Assembly: GCA_023382755.1 (NCBI GenBank)
Contig: JAHDWR010000006.1
Span: 1 to 38,107 of the forward strand
Reading direction: 5' to 3'
Source: Dehalococcoidia bacterium
Lineage (GTDB): Bacteria > Chloroflexota > Dehalococcoidia > Tepidiformales > Tepidiformaceae
DNA: 38,107 bases
The notes under the pieces were generated by a model. It was not told where the DNA came from and ran no database searches. It was given only the letters and a program-made list of their open reading frames with translations. Both the position numbers and the translations under genes were made by a program. Shown piece after piece: positions 26,882 through 35,170 of this stretch. The number at the start of each line of letters is the position of its first letter. The first letter of the stretch is position 1.

Positions 26882-27133
26882 TCAGGCCAGGCGGACAGCC
26901 AGACAGGTCGTGGTGCGCTGCACGCCCGACACCTTTTGCACGGCCTCGGTGATGGCGTTGCCCAGGCGGTCCAGGTCGTCCGCTTCGAGCTGCACGATGA
27001 CGTCGTACGGCCCCGTCACGGTATCTACGACCACCACCCGCGCACCGGGGTACGTAAAGTCCTGGATGGCCGCACTCACAGCCTTCGCCTTGCCAACATC
27101 GGTTTCGATCAGGACGTAGCCGCGCACGGCCAT
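26882..27133 (-). CDS. Stand-alone Lrp/AsnC ligand-binding (RAM) domain protein
   Basis: MAVRGYVLIETDVGKAKAVSAAIQDFTYPGARVVVVDTVTGPYDVIVQLEADDLDRLGNAITEAVQKVSGVQRTTTCLAVRLA; no HTH. Confidence 0.88.
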   Translation of the reverse strand: MAVRGYVLIETDVGKAKAVSAAIQDFTYPGARVVVVDTVTGPYDVIVQLEADDLDRLGNAITEAVQKVSGVQRTTTCLAVRLA

Positions 27134-27202
27134 GGGGCTTCCCCTCCAAGGTAAAGTACAGCGCCATCATAGCGCATCGCGCAAGGCTATCCCCCGCGCC
27201 GC

Positions 27203-29266
27203 TCAACCCCCTGCCGGCGGCAACTCGAACGACACGTGCATTTCCGATAGCGACGACGCAGGCGTGACTTCCACCGGCGTATTGAGTTCGAAAATGCCGA
27301 TGAAGCACAGGGCTTCCGCGCCGGTCCGGCAGTAATACGCGGAAACAGTCGCGGTCAGGACGGCCTGGCCCTCGGCCAACACCACGGGTACCGGGAACGA
27401 GACCTCAGTCTCATCCGAGGACCACGTCACCGACTGCTCCCCCAGCTCTACGACCGAATCGTTGGACGCGGCCAGGTCAACACGCGATGGCGCCGAGCCG
27501 TTCAGGTGAAAGTCCGCTGGTGAGGAAATGGTCACGCGCAGGTTGGTCGCCCCGGGGGCCACACGCTGCGGCGGCAGGTCGACCCTCGTGACGCGCCCCG
27601 GGGTCGCCGCGGCGATCGCCGACAGGTTGGTCAACGTCAGTGTCGAAACCGACCCGTTGCCCGGGTCGTACACCCGCACCAGGTGGTTGTTTGTGTCCGC
27701 GATGTACAGCAACCCGCCCGCCGCTGCGAGCCCGCCCGGCTCGTCCAACTTCACCGTCCCCGCCACACCGTCCGACCAGCCGCGCTCCGAACCAGCCGCC
27801 GTGCCGACTTCCCGGGAGGTCGGCTCGTATACCCGGATGCGGTGGTTGTACGTGTCCGCGATGTAGACCGCTTCGTTCAGCAGCGCGACACCCTGAGGAT
27901 GCTGCAGTTGGGCCTGTTTTCCCAGACCATCGCGGTCGCCGTAGTCGAACAGCCCCGTGCCGACCAGTGTCTCCACATTCCCATCGCCTCCGGCGGGCAC
28001 ACGGCGGAGCGCGCTCGATTCGGGGTCGACCCAGTACAGGGTCTCCCCGTCGGTCGCGAGGCCGGAGGGCTGTGCCAGCGTTGCCATGGTCAGCCGGGGG
28101 CCGTCGTCGATGCCTTCGCGGCTGGTGCCGGCAAAAACGGAGATACGCCCGGTTAGCAGGTCCAGCGACCAGATCTGGTGGATTCCCGCCATCGATACGA
28201 AGAGCCGCCCGCCCGTGACCGCCACATCCCACGGCGAAGCCATCGCGGTCTCGCGTGCGGAGGCCTCTCCCACGGGCAGCCGCTGCAGCTGCACACCGGT
28301 CCCGGCGATGGTGCTCGTTTCGCCCGAAGCGAGGTCGATCGCGCGGACTGCATGGTTGCGGGTGTCGGCTACATACAGCGTGCGCCGGTCCGCCGAGAGC
28401 GCGAGCCCGTGCGGTTGCCGGAACGCCGCTTCCCCGGGCGCGCCGTCGGCGAAGCCCTCCTTTCCGGCCCCGAACGATCGCACCAGCGAGCCGTCGAGGG
28501 TTGCTTCCAGCACGCGGTTGTGGCCGGAGTCGGCGATGTACAGCCGGTTGGTCACCTGGTCTGCGAGCACGTTCCCCGGGTACGACAGCACGGCCGTGGC
28601 CGGAGCGGCGGCGAGCGAGATGGGCAGCGGACTCGGTTCCAGTAGCCCCTTTTCGCCGAACTCGGCAACCAGCGATTCCAGGATCGGCTGGAAGAGCGGA
28701 TACACGCCCTCCCCGGCGTGGCCACCCACCAGGTTGCCGGCCGGGTCGATAAGCACCAGCGTCGGCCACGCGCTCGCCCCGAAAGTGCGCCAGACCACGA
28801 AGTCGGGATCGTTGATCACCGGATGCTCAATCCCGAACCGCCGGACCGCTTCCAAAATGCTCTCGTCATCATGCTCGGTCGCGTACTTGCCCGAGTGCAC
28901 TCCGATGACCAGGAGGTTGTCCCCGAACTCGGCCTCCAGCCGCTTCAGGTCCGGGATGATGTGCTGGCAGTTGATGCACCCAAGCGTCCAAAAATCGAGC
29001 AGCACAACGCGGCCCTTCAATTCCTCCAGCGTTAGCGGCCGCTCGACGTTGAACCACGCCACATCTCCGGGGATCGGTGGTGCTGGCTCGCTCCCCGCCC
29101 AGGATCGTCTCGATTCGGGTGTATCCGGCAAGTCAGTCCCTCCGGCCGGTTCTGTCGGCGATCCGTTCCCGCTGCACGCGGCGGCTATGAACATCACTAC
29201 CATCAGGACACATGCGCCCATGATACGGAGCACGGGCGCTGACGTGGGCCGCCGGAATGCGAACAT
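27203..29266 (-). CDS. Lipoprotein with N-terminal thioredoxin-like domain and NHL-repeat beta-propeller (NHLRC2-like architecture)
   Basis: Lipobox 'FIAAACSG'; 'VVLLDFWTLGCINCQHIIPDLKRLEAEFGDNLLVIGVHSGKY'; repeated 'RLYIADSGHNRVL', 'TLYVADTRNHAVR', 'AVYIADTYNHRIR', 'LLYIADTNNHLVR'. Confidence 0.88.
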   Translation of the reverse strand: MFAFRRPTSAPVLRIMGACVLMVVMFIAAACSGNGSPTEPAGGTDLPDTPESRRSWAGSEPAPPIPGDVAWFNVERPLTLEELKGRVVLLDFWTLGCINCQHIIPDLKRLEAEFGDNLLVIGVHSGKYATEHDDESILEAVRRFGIEHPVINDPDFVVWRTFGASAWPTLVLIDPAGNLVGGHAGEGVYPLFQPILESLVAEFGEKGLLEPSPLPISLAAAPATAVLSYPGNVLADQVTNRLYIADSGHNRVLEATLDGSLVRSFGAGKEGFADGAPGEAAFRQPHGLALSADRRTLYVADTRNHAVRAIDLASGETSTIAGTGVQLQRLPVGEASARETAMASPWDVAVTGGRLFVSMAGIHQIWSLDLLTGRISVFAGTSREGIDDGPRLTMATLAQPSGLATDGETLYWVDPESSALRRVPAGGDGNVETLVGTGLFDYGDRDGLGKQAQLQHPQGVALLNEAVYIADTYNHRIRVYEPTSREVGTAAGSERGWSDGVAGTVKLDEPGGLAAAGGLLYIADTNNHLVRVYDPGNGSVSTLTLTNLSAIAAATPGRVTRVDLPPQRVAPGATNLRVTISSPADFHLNGSAPSRVDLAASNDSVVELGEQSVTWSSDETEVSFPVPVVLAEGQAVLTATVSAYYCRTGAEALCFIGIFELNTPVEVTPASSLSEMHVSFELPPAGG

Positions 29267-29368
29267 CACCGGCATCGTAGCTCCCGCAGTGAAACGCTCC
29301 CGTAAGGCAACCTGGCGATGCCGCCTGAACGGACGCTAAGCGCCCCAGACCGTATACTTCGAGGTTCC

Positions 29369-30427
29369 ATGCCTGATCTAGATCCGCAACTCGAGGGCCT
29401 GCGCACCGAGGCGCTGGCGGCGCTCGCCTCGGCTTCCGACGAAGCCGCGCTTGAACAGTGGCGCATCACCTACTTTGGCCGCCAGGATGGCCGCGTTTCC
29501 GCCCTCCTGCGATCGATCAAGGACGTACCTCCCGGTGAGCGTGCCGCCTTTGGCGCTGGCGCGAACGCCGTCAAAGCCGAGCTCGAAAGCGCCTTCGAGA
29601 GCCGCCAGGACGACCTCAAGGCGGCGGCGCTCAGGACGCTCACCACCGCCGCAGCCCTGGATGTCACGCTCCCTGGCCGCCCCCAGCCCCTCGGGCGGCT
29701 TCACCCGGTCACCCGGACCATGCGCGACTGCCTCGCCGCCTTCAAGGAAATGGGCTTCCGCGTCGCCGAGGGCCCCGAAGTGGAGTGGGCTCGCTACAAC
29801 TTCGATGCCGCCCGCATCCCCGAAGACCACCCCGCCCGCGACATGTGGGACACCATCTGGGTCAACACCCTCATCGATGGCCAGCGCAACATGCTCCTCC
29901 GCACCCATACGACCCCGAACCAGGTGCGCGTCATGGAGCGCACGCCCGAGCCTCCGGTCCGCGTCGTCGTTCCCGGCAAGTGCTACCGCCAGGAGGCGAC
30001 CGACGCCACCCACGAGTGGATGCTCACCCAGATCGAGGGCCTCGCCGTCGACGAGGGCGTCCGCATGACCGACCTCAAGGGCGTCCTCTACGGCTGGGCC
30101 CGCAAGATGTTCGGCGCCGACCGCAAGATCATCTTCCACCACAGCTACTTCCCCTTCGTCGAGCCTGGTGTCGAAATGGCGATCGACTGCTTTATCTGCC
30201 GCGGCAGCGGCAGCCAGTGCCATACCTGCCACGGGACCGGCTGGATCGAGATCCTTGGCGCCGGCATGGTCCACCCCGAAATCATCGAGAACGCCGGCTA
30301 CGACTCCTCGAAGGTCACCGGGTTTGCCTTCGGCCTGGGCGTGGAGCGCGTCGCGCTCCTCCGCTGGGGCATCGAAGACATCCGCAACTTCTACGCGAAC
30401 GACCTGCGCTTCTTGAGCCAGTTCTAG
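29369..30427 (+). CDS. pheS: Phenylalanyl-tRNA synthetase alpha subunit
   Basis: 'GRLHPVTRTMRDCLAAFKEMGFRVAEGPEVEWARYNFDAARIPEDHPARDMWDTIW', 'MLLRTHTTPNQVRVM', 'GTGWIEILGAGMVHPEIIENAGYD', 'FGLGVERVALLRWGIEDIR'. Confidence 0.97.
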   Translation: MPDLDPQLEGLRTEALAALASASDEAALEQWRITYFGRQDGRVSALLRSIKDVPPGERAAFGAGANAVKAELESAFESRQDDLKAAALRTLTTAAALDVTLPGRPQPLGRLHPVTRTMRDCLAAFKEMGFRVAEGPEVEWARYNFDAARIPEDHPARDMWDTIWVNTLIDGQRNMLLRTHTTPNQVRVMERTPEPPVRVVVPGKCYRQEATDATHEWMLTQIEGLAVDEGVRMTDLKGVLYGWARKMFGADRKIIFHHSYFPFVEPGVEMAIDCFICRGSGSQCHTCHGTGWIEILGAGMVHPEIIENAGYDSSKVTGFAFGLGVERVALLRWGIEDIRNFYANDLRFLSQF

Positions 30428-30433
30428 GGAGCT

Positions 30434-30461
30434 GCCAGTCGCCAGTCGTTAGTCGTTGGCA
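30434..30461. repeat. 7-bp-period repeat array, left flank (GCCAGTC GCCAGTC GTTAGTC GTTGGCA)
   Basis: Direct reading; consecutive heptads starting 7 bp after the pheS stop. Confidence 0.85.
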
Positions 30462-30486
30462 CTGACCTGGCCGCCCAGAAAGAGTT

Positions 30487-30858
30487 ATGAAACGTTTTCA
30501 GGACTACAAGGTATTCCGGGACTCTCACAGCCTGAACCTCCGTGTCTACGACGCGACCGGCAGGTTTCCGCGGCATGAGCTGTTCGGGCTTACTTCCCAG
30601 ATGCGACGGGCCGCGAGCTCCATCCCCATGAATATCGCAGAAGGTTCTGTGAAGTCCGAACGTGAGTTCAGGCAGTCTCTTCGTATCGGGCTTGGCTCCG
30701 CTGCCGAGCTTGAATATCAGTTACTGATGGCCAGAGACCTCGGGTACATGGATGAGTCCGAACACTCTGACTTGTCCGGCGCGGTGATTGAGATACGCAA
30801 GATGCTCACAGCCTTCATTCGAACCATCGACCGCGCCATCGAGTCGGCTGGGGACTAA
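30487..30858 (+). CDS. Four-helix-bundle protein (S23 / 23S rRNA intervening-sequence protein family)
   Basis: MKRFQDYKVFRDSHSLNLRVYDATGRFPRHELFGLTSQMRRAASSIPMNIAEGSVKSEREFRQSLRIGLGSAAELEYQLLMARDLGYM: hallmark 'FPxxExxGLTxQxRRAAxSIPxNIAEG' and 'GSxxELExQLxxAxxLGY'. Confidence 0.95.
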   Translation: MKRFQDYKVFRDSHSLNLRVYDATGRFPRHELFGLTSQMRRAASSIPMNIAEGSVKSEREFRQSLRIGLGSAAELEYQLLMARDLGYMDESEHSDLSGAVIEIRKMLTAFIRTIDRAIESAGD

Positions 30859-30880
30859 TGACTAATGACTAACGACAGGC
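30853..30880. repeat. 7-bp-period repeat array, right flank (GACTAAT GACTAAT GACTAAC GACAGGC)
   Basis: Direct reading; contains the stop codon of the four-helix-bundle gene and abuts the pheT RBS. Confidence 0.85.
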
Positions 30881-30890
30881 TGGAGGCACC

Positions 30891-33311
30891 ATGAAACTCT
30901 CCCTCAACTGGCTCCGCGAATTCGTCGACGTCGATCTGCCCGTGCCCGAACTCGCCCGCCTGCTCATCGACGCCACCGCCGAGGTCGAAAGCTGGGAGAC
31001 CATCGGCGCCCAGTGGGAGCCGGACAAGGTACGCGTCGCTCGCGTACTCTCCGTCGAACCGCACCCCAACGCCGACCGGCTCCGCCTGGTCACGGTCGAC
31101 GCGGGAAGCGGCCTCCAACAGGTCGTTTGCGGCGCCCCGAACGTTGCTTCCGGCCAGAAGGTCGCCTTCGCCACCGAGGGCGCACGTCTTCGCGACGGCC
31201 ACACCGGTGAGCCGGCAGTCCTGAAGCTCCGGCCGATCCGCGGCGTCGAGTCCGCCGGCATGGTCCTCAGCGAAAAGGAACTCGGCCTCAGCGATGAGCA
31301 CGAGGGCATCCTCGTCCTCCCGGACGACGCACCCGTCGGCCGCCCCCTTGTCGAAGTGCTTGGCGACGTCGTTTTCGACATTTCCACATGGGCGAACCGC
31401 GCCGACCTGCTCGGCGTGCTCGGTTTCGGCCGCGAGACTGCCGCCCTCACCGGCAAGGTGCTCCGCGAGCCCGATCGCACCTACTCCGAGTCCACCCGCA
31501 ACACCGAAGATCTGGTATCGGTCACCATCGAAGCGCCCGACCTCTGCCGCCGCTTCACCGCCTCGGTCATCGAAGGGGTCACCATCGGTCCCTCGCCACG
31601 ATGGATGCAGGAGCGCCTGCAAAAGGCGGGCATGCGGCCCATCAACAACGTCGTCGACATTACGAACTACGTCATGCTCGAGACTGGCCAGCCGCTCCAC
31701 GCCTTCGACTACGACCTCGTTCGCGGCAAGCAGATCGTCGCCCGGCGGGCTGTGCCCGGCGAAAAGCTCGTCACCCTCGATGGCGTCGAGCGCGAGTTCG
31801 ACGGCGAAATGCTCCTGATTTGCGATGGCGGCGGCCCGGTTGGCATCGCCGGCATCATGGGCGGCGGCAACAGCGAAGTGAGCGACTCCACGAAGAACGT
31901 CCTCCTGGAAGTCGCCAACTTCCGCCCCGGGTCGATCCGCCGCACATCCACCCGCCTCAAGCTGCGCACCGAGGCCTCGCTACGGTTCGAAAAGGGCATT
32001 GGCCCGGAGATGGCCGAGTACGCCCAGCGCCGCGCGCTCCACCTCTTCGAGCAGCTCACCGGCGGAAAGGTCGCCACCGGCCTGGTCGATGTCTACCCCG
32101 GCAAACAACCGCGCCGCACGATCCTCGTCGAGGCCGACCGCATCGCCCGCGTCCTGGGCATCGAAGTCCCGGTCGAAGATGTCCGCCGCATCCTCACGGA
32201 CCTCGGCTTCGTCTGCCATTTCACGCCGCCCGGCCGCTACAGCGTCCAGCCCCCGGACTGGCGCCCCGACGTGGAAATCGCCGATGACGTGATCGAGGAC
32301 ATCGGCCGCATCCACGGCTACGACAAGCTCCCCGCGACCATGCTCCGCGGGATGCTGCCAGAACCCGAGCCGAACCCGCTCATGGACTTGCGCGAGGACG
32401 TGCGCGACCTCGCCGTCGCCGCCGGCTTCCAGGAAGTCATCACCTACACGCTCACCGAGAAGGCGAAAATCGAGCGCGTCGTTTCCCCGTCCGACGTGGT
32501 CCGCACGAACCCGCTCGATGTGGTGAACCCGGTCGCCGCTCAGCACTCGTACCTGCGGACGACGCTCCGTGCTTCGGTGCTCGATACCTACGCCGCAAAC
32601 CGTCGCCACGCGGAAACCGGGCTGCGGCTCTTCGAAATCGGTTTCGAATACCTCCCCACCGAGGCGGATCTTCCCCACGAGCGGCCCGTGCTCTGTGCCA
32701 TCCTTGGTGGCCCGCGCGAGACCCGCTGGGGTCGCCCCGGTCCCGAGCGCCTCGACTTCTTCGACGCGAAGGGCGCCGTGGAGGCGATCTTCGACCACCT
32801 GGGTATTGGTGTGACCTTTGCCCCTCGCGTGGAATTCGGCCTGCTCGAAGGGCACACCGCCGAAGTCCGCGCGGGCAGGGAGACGCTCGGCCTGGTCGCC
32901 CAGGTCCACCCGGAGACCGCGGCCGCCTTCGACATCGATGAGCCCGTCTTTGTGGTCGAACTCTGGCTCGAAGACATGGCCCGCCACCTGCCCGAGCGCC
33001 CGGAGTACTTCCCACCCTCGAAGTTCCCCGAGGTGCGCCAGGACCTGGCCCTGATCCTCGATGGCGCGCTGCCCGCCGGCCGTGTCCTCGAAATCGTCCG
33101 CTCCCACCGCAGCAGCGGTGTCCGGATCCGGGCCGACGTATTCGATGAGTACCGGGGGCCGGGTGTCCCCGAGGGAAAGAAGTCGCTCGCCCTCCGCCTT
33201 CGCTTCCAGGCCGAAGACCGGACGCTGACGGATAGCGATGTGGCGAAGATCCAGCAGGGGCTGGTGGTACGCCTTGGCAAGGAGATCGGCGCGGTGGTGC
33301 GCGGCGGCTAA
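30891..33311 (+). CDS. pheT: Phenylalanyl-tRNA synthetase beta subunit
   Basis: MKLSLNWLREFVDVDLPVPELARLL..., 'NADRLRLVTVDAG', 'NNVVDITNYVMLETGQPLHAFDYD', 'KFPEVRQDLALILD', C-terminal FDX-ACB domain. Confidence 0.97.
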   Translation: MKLSLNWLREFVDVDLPVPELARLLIDATAEVESWETIGAQWEPDKVRVARVLSVEPHPNADRLRLVTVDAGSGLQQVVCGAPNVASGQKVAFATEGARLRDGHTGEPAVLKLRPIRGVESAGMVLSEKELGLSDEHEGILVLPDDAPVGRPLVEVLGDVVFDISTWANRADLLGVLGFGRETAALTGKVLREPDRTYSESTRNTEDLVSVTIEAPDLCRRFTASVIEGVTIGPSPRWMQERLQKAGMRPINNVVDITNYVMLETGQPLHAFDYDLVRGKQIVARRAVPGEKLVTLDGVEREFDGEMLLICDGGGPVGIAGIMGGGNSEVSDSTKNVLLEVANFRPGSIRRTSTRLKLRTEASLRFEKGIGPEMAEYAQRRALHLFEQLTGGKVATGLVDVYPGKQPRRTILVEADRIARVLGIEVPVEDVRRILTDLGFVCHFTPPGRYSVQPPDWRPDVEIADDVIEDIGRIHGYDKLPATMLRGMLPEPEPNPLMDLREDVRDLAVAAGFQEVITYTLTEKAKIERVVSPSDVVRTNPLDVVNPVAAQHSYLRTTLRASVLDTYAANRRHAETGLRLFEIGFEYLPTEADLPHERPVLCAILGGPRETRWGRPGPERLDFFDAKGAVEAIFDHLGIGVTFAPRVEFGLLEGHTAEVRAGRETLGLVAQVHPETAAAFDIDEPVFVVELWLEDMARHLPERPEYFPPSKFPEVRQDLALILDGALPAGRVLEIVRSHRSSGVRIRADVFDEYRGPGVPEGKKSLALRLRFQAEDRTLTDSDVAKIQQGLVVRLGKEIGAVVRGG

Positions 33312-33322
33312 CCCGGCCTGGA

Positions 33323-34435
33323 CTACGCCCGCTCTTCGGCCTGCGGGTGACGTCCGCGCAGGCTCAGTACCCGGGCGGAATTCCACATCGATGTCCCGTA
33401 TCCCAGCACCAGGATCAGGAAGACCGCGAAGATCAGCACACCCGCACCAACCACCGCCGAACCGAAGCTCTTGTACCACGCGTGCGCCAACAGAGCGGCA
33501 ACGCAAAACACCGCGGTGAGCACGTACGTCGCCAGCGTTACCTGCAACGGCGCCAGGCCCAATATTCGCTCGATCCTGTCGTGAAAGTGGTCGTGGTCGG
33601 CCTTCATCGGATGCTTCCCATCGAGGAAGCGCCGGAGGAAGGCGACACCGGTGTCGAGCACTGGCAGCCCAAGTGCGACCAGCGGTATGTAGAGCGGCAC
33701 GCGCCCCGTCGAGTCCAGCGCTCCGCCAACGCTGAGCCCGGCGATCGCGAACCCCAGCAGGTACGCTCCAGAGTCCCCCAGGAACCGGCTCGCACGGGTC
33801 AAATTGAACGGAAGGAACCCGAGTGAGGCGCCCGCCAGCGCGGCGAAGAGCATCGCGATCAGGTCATGGCCGAGGTCCCAGGCAACGTACGACATCGTCC
33901 CGGCCACCAGGGCGCCCGCACCGGCCGCCACCCCGTCTCGCCCGTCGATCAGGTTGATCGCGTTCGTCACCAGCACAATCCAGAGCACGGTGACGACCGG
34001 GTCGAGCAGCCCCAGTTCGACCGTCCCGCCCCCGGGGAGCGTCATCTCTCCCACGTGGAACCCGCTGATGTAGAGCACCACCGCCGCGCCTATGTGCGTG
34101 CCCATCTTGATCCGCCAATCGACATCGCGGAAGTCGTCCCGCGCCCCGACGGCGCACACAGCCGCCCCCGTGCCGGCCAGGGCGAGGAATGCACCGAAAT
34201 CGTCGCTGATGAAGTCGCGCGCCTGGCCGGAGAACAGGGCCATGACGAACGGGGCGGCCACGAACGCCGCAAGGATACTCAGGCCGCCGATCTTCGGGAT
34301 GAGCTCACCGCGTCGCCCGGCCTTCGTCGGCAGCCGCAGGAGCGCCGTCAGCGGAAATGCGACGATGAAGGCCACCACTGCTGTCCCGAGTTCGAGGCCC
34401 AAGGAGTGCGCCCTGCGGCAATTGCGCCGTGGCAA
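33323..34435 (-). CDS. MraY/WecA-family undecaprenyl-phosphate sugar-1-phosphate transferase
   Basis: Multi-TM; 'VTNAINLIDGRDGVAAGAG', 'FLPFNLTRASRFLGDSGAYLLGFAIAGLSV', 'DHDHFHDRI'. Start uncertain (TTG 34435 or TTG 34402). Confidence 0.9.
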   Translation of the reverse strand: MPRRNCRRAHSLGLELGTAVVAFIVAFPLTALLRLPTKAGRRGELIPKIGGLSILAAFVAAPFVMALFSGQARDFISDDFGAFLALAGTGAAVCAVGARDDFRDVDWRIKMGTHIGAAVVLYISGFHVGEMTLPGGGTVELGLLDPVVTVLWIVLVTNAINLIDGRDGVAAGAGALVAGTMSYVAWDLGHDLIAMLFAALAGASLGFLPFNLTRASRFLGDSGAYLLGFAIAGLSVGGALDSTGRVPLYIPLVALGLPVLDTGVAFLRRFLDGKHPMKADHDHFHDRIERILGLAPLQVTLATYVLTAVFCVAALLAHAWYKSFGSAVVGAGVLIFAVFLILVLGYGTSMWNSARVLSLRGRHPQAEERA

Positions 34436-34462
34436 GCATCGTACGCGCTTTGCCGCCCCCGG

Positions 34463-35161
34463 TCAGCCCGATGCCGCCAGCTTCCCGCGGACGCTCAACT
34501 CGCCGTCGTGCATCTCGATAATCCGGTCGGCCAGTTCTGCCATCGCCATGTCGTGCGTGACCATGAGACCCAGCTTGCCCCGGCCCTTCACTTCATGGAT
34601 CAGCGACTCCACCACTTGGCGGCCACGGGCCGAGTCCAGGCTGGCCGTCGGCTCGTCCACGAGCACCAGTTCAGGGTCGTTCATCAGTGCCCGTCCGATG
34701 GCCACCCGCTGGCGCTCGCCGCCGCTCAGCTCCGTGGCGACGGCATTCGCCCGCTTCGTCAGGCCGAGTTCCTCCAGCAATTGATCGGCGCGCTGGCGCG
34801 CAGCCCGGCTGTTCGCCCCGGTGATCCGGCTCATGACCAGCAGATTCTCCCGGGCCGTGAGGAATGGCAGCAGGTTGTTCGCCTGGAACACGTACCCCAC
34901 CGACTCTCGCCGGTATGCGGCCTGCTGGCCCCGGTTCAACCCCGCGATGTCCTTGCCGTTGACTTCTATCGCACCCGAAGTCGGCGTGAGGAGCCCTCCC
35001 ACCATCGCCAGCAGCGTCGTCTTCCCCGATCCGCTGGGGCCGACCACCGCCACGAATTCGCCAGGCTCCGTCGAAAAGCTGGCATGTTTGACCGCCAGCA
35101 CGGCCCGCTCGCCGTGCCCGTAGGTCTTCGAAAGGTCGCGGACACTCAGCGTGACGCTCAT
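34463..35161 (-). CDS. ABC transporter ATP-binding protein (LolD/MacB type)
   Basis: Walker A 'VVGPSGSGKTTLLAMVGG', 'LSGGERQRVAIGRALMNDPELVLVDEPTASLD'. Confidence 0.95.
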   Translation of the reverse strand: MSVTLSVRDLSKTYGHGERAVLAVKHASFSTEPGEFVAVVGPSGSGKTTLLAMVGGLLTPTSGAIEVNGKDIAGLNRGQQAAYRRESVGYVFQANNLLPFLTARENLLVMSRITGANSRAARQRADQLLEELGLTKRANAVATELSGGERQRVAIGRALMNDPELVLVDEPTASLDSARGRQVVESLIHEVKGRGKLGLMVTHDMAMAELADRIIEMHDGELSVRGKLAASG

Positions 35162-35170
35162 GGGTGCTCC

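Larger units (their letters stand above)
30434..30880. mobile_element. Candidate mini mobile cassette: four-helix-bundle gene bounded by inverted heptad arrays, inserted between pheS and pheT
   Basis: Left heptads (30434-30461) and right heptads (30853-30880) are inverted complements; 10-bp perfect core GTCGTTAGTC (30445-30454) / GACTAACGAC (30867-30876). Confidence 0.5.

Noticed and set aside
24355-26952. 865-aa plus-strand ORF across rmlB and antisense moeA
   Set aside because: Composition-driven open frame (R/P/H-rich) overlapping rmlB in another frame and moeA antisense; no recognisable motif.
30434-30880. Interpretation of the cassette as part of a diversity-generating retroelement (Avd is also a four-helix bundle)
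   Set aside because: No reverse transcriptase, template repeat or variable-repeat target gene is visible nearby; sequence hallmarks match the S23/IVP family.
31980-33506. 508-aa minus-strand ORF antisense to pheT
   Set aside because: Shadow ORF; pheT on the plus strand is unambiguous.
34435-34443. TACGAT box as a leaderless promoter for the MraY-like gene
   Set aside because: Only 2 nt precede the TTG at 34435; the true start is probably downstream, so it was not counted in the leaderless set.
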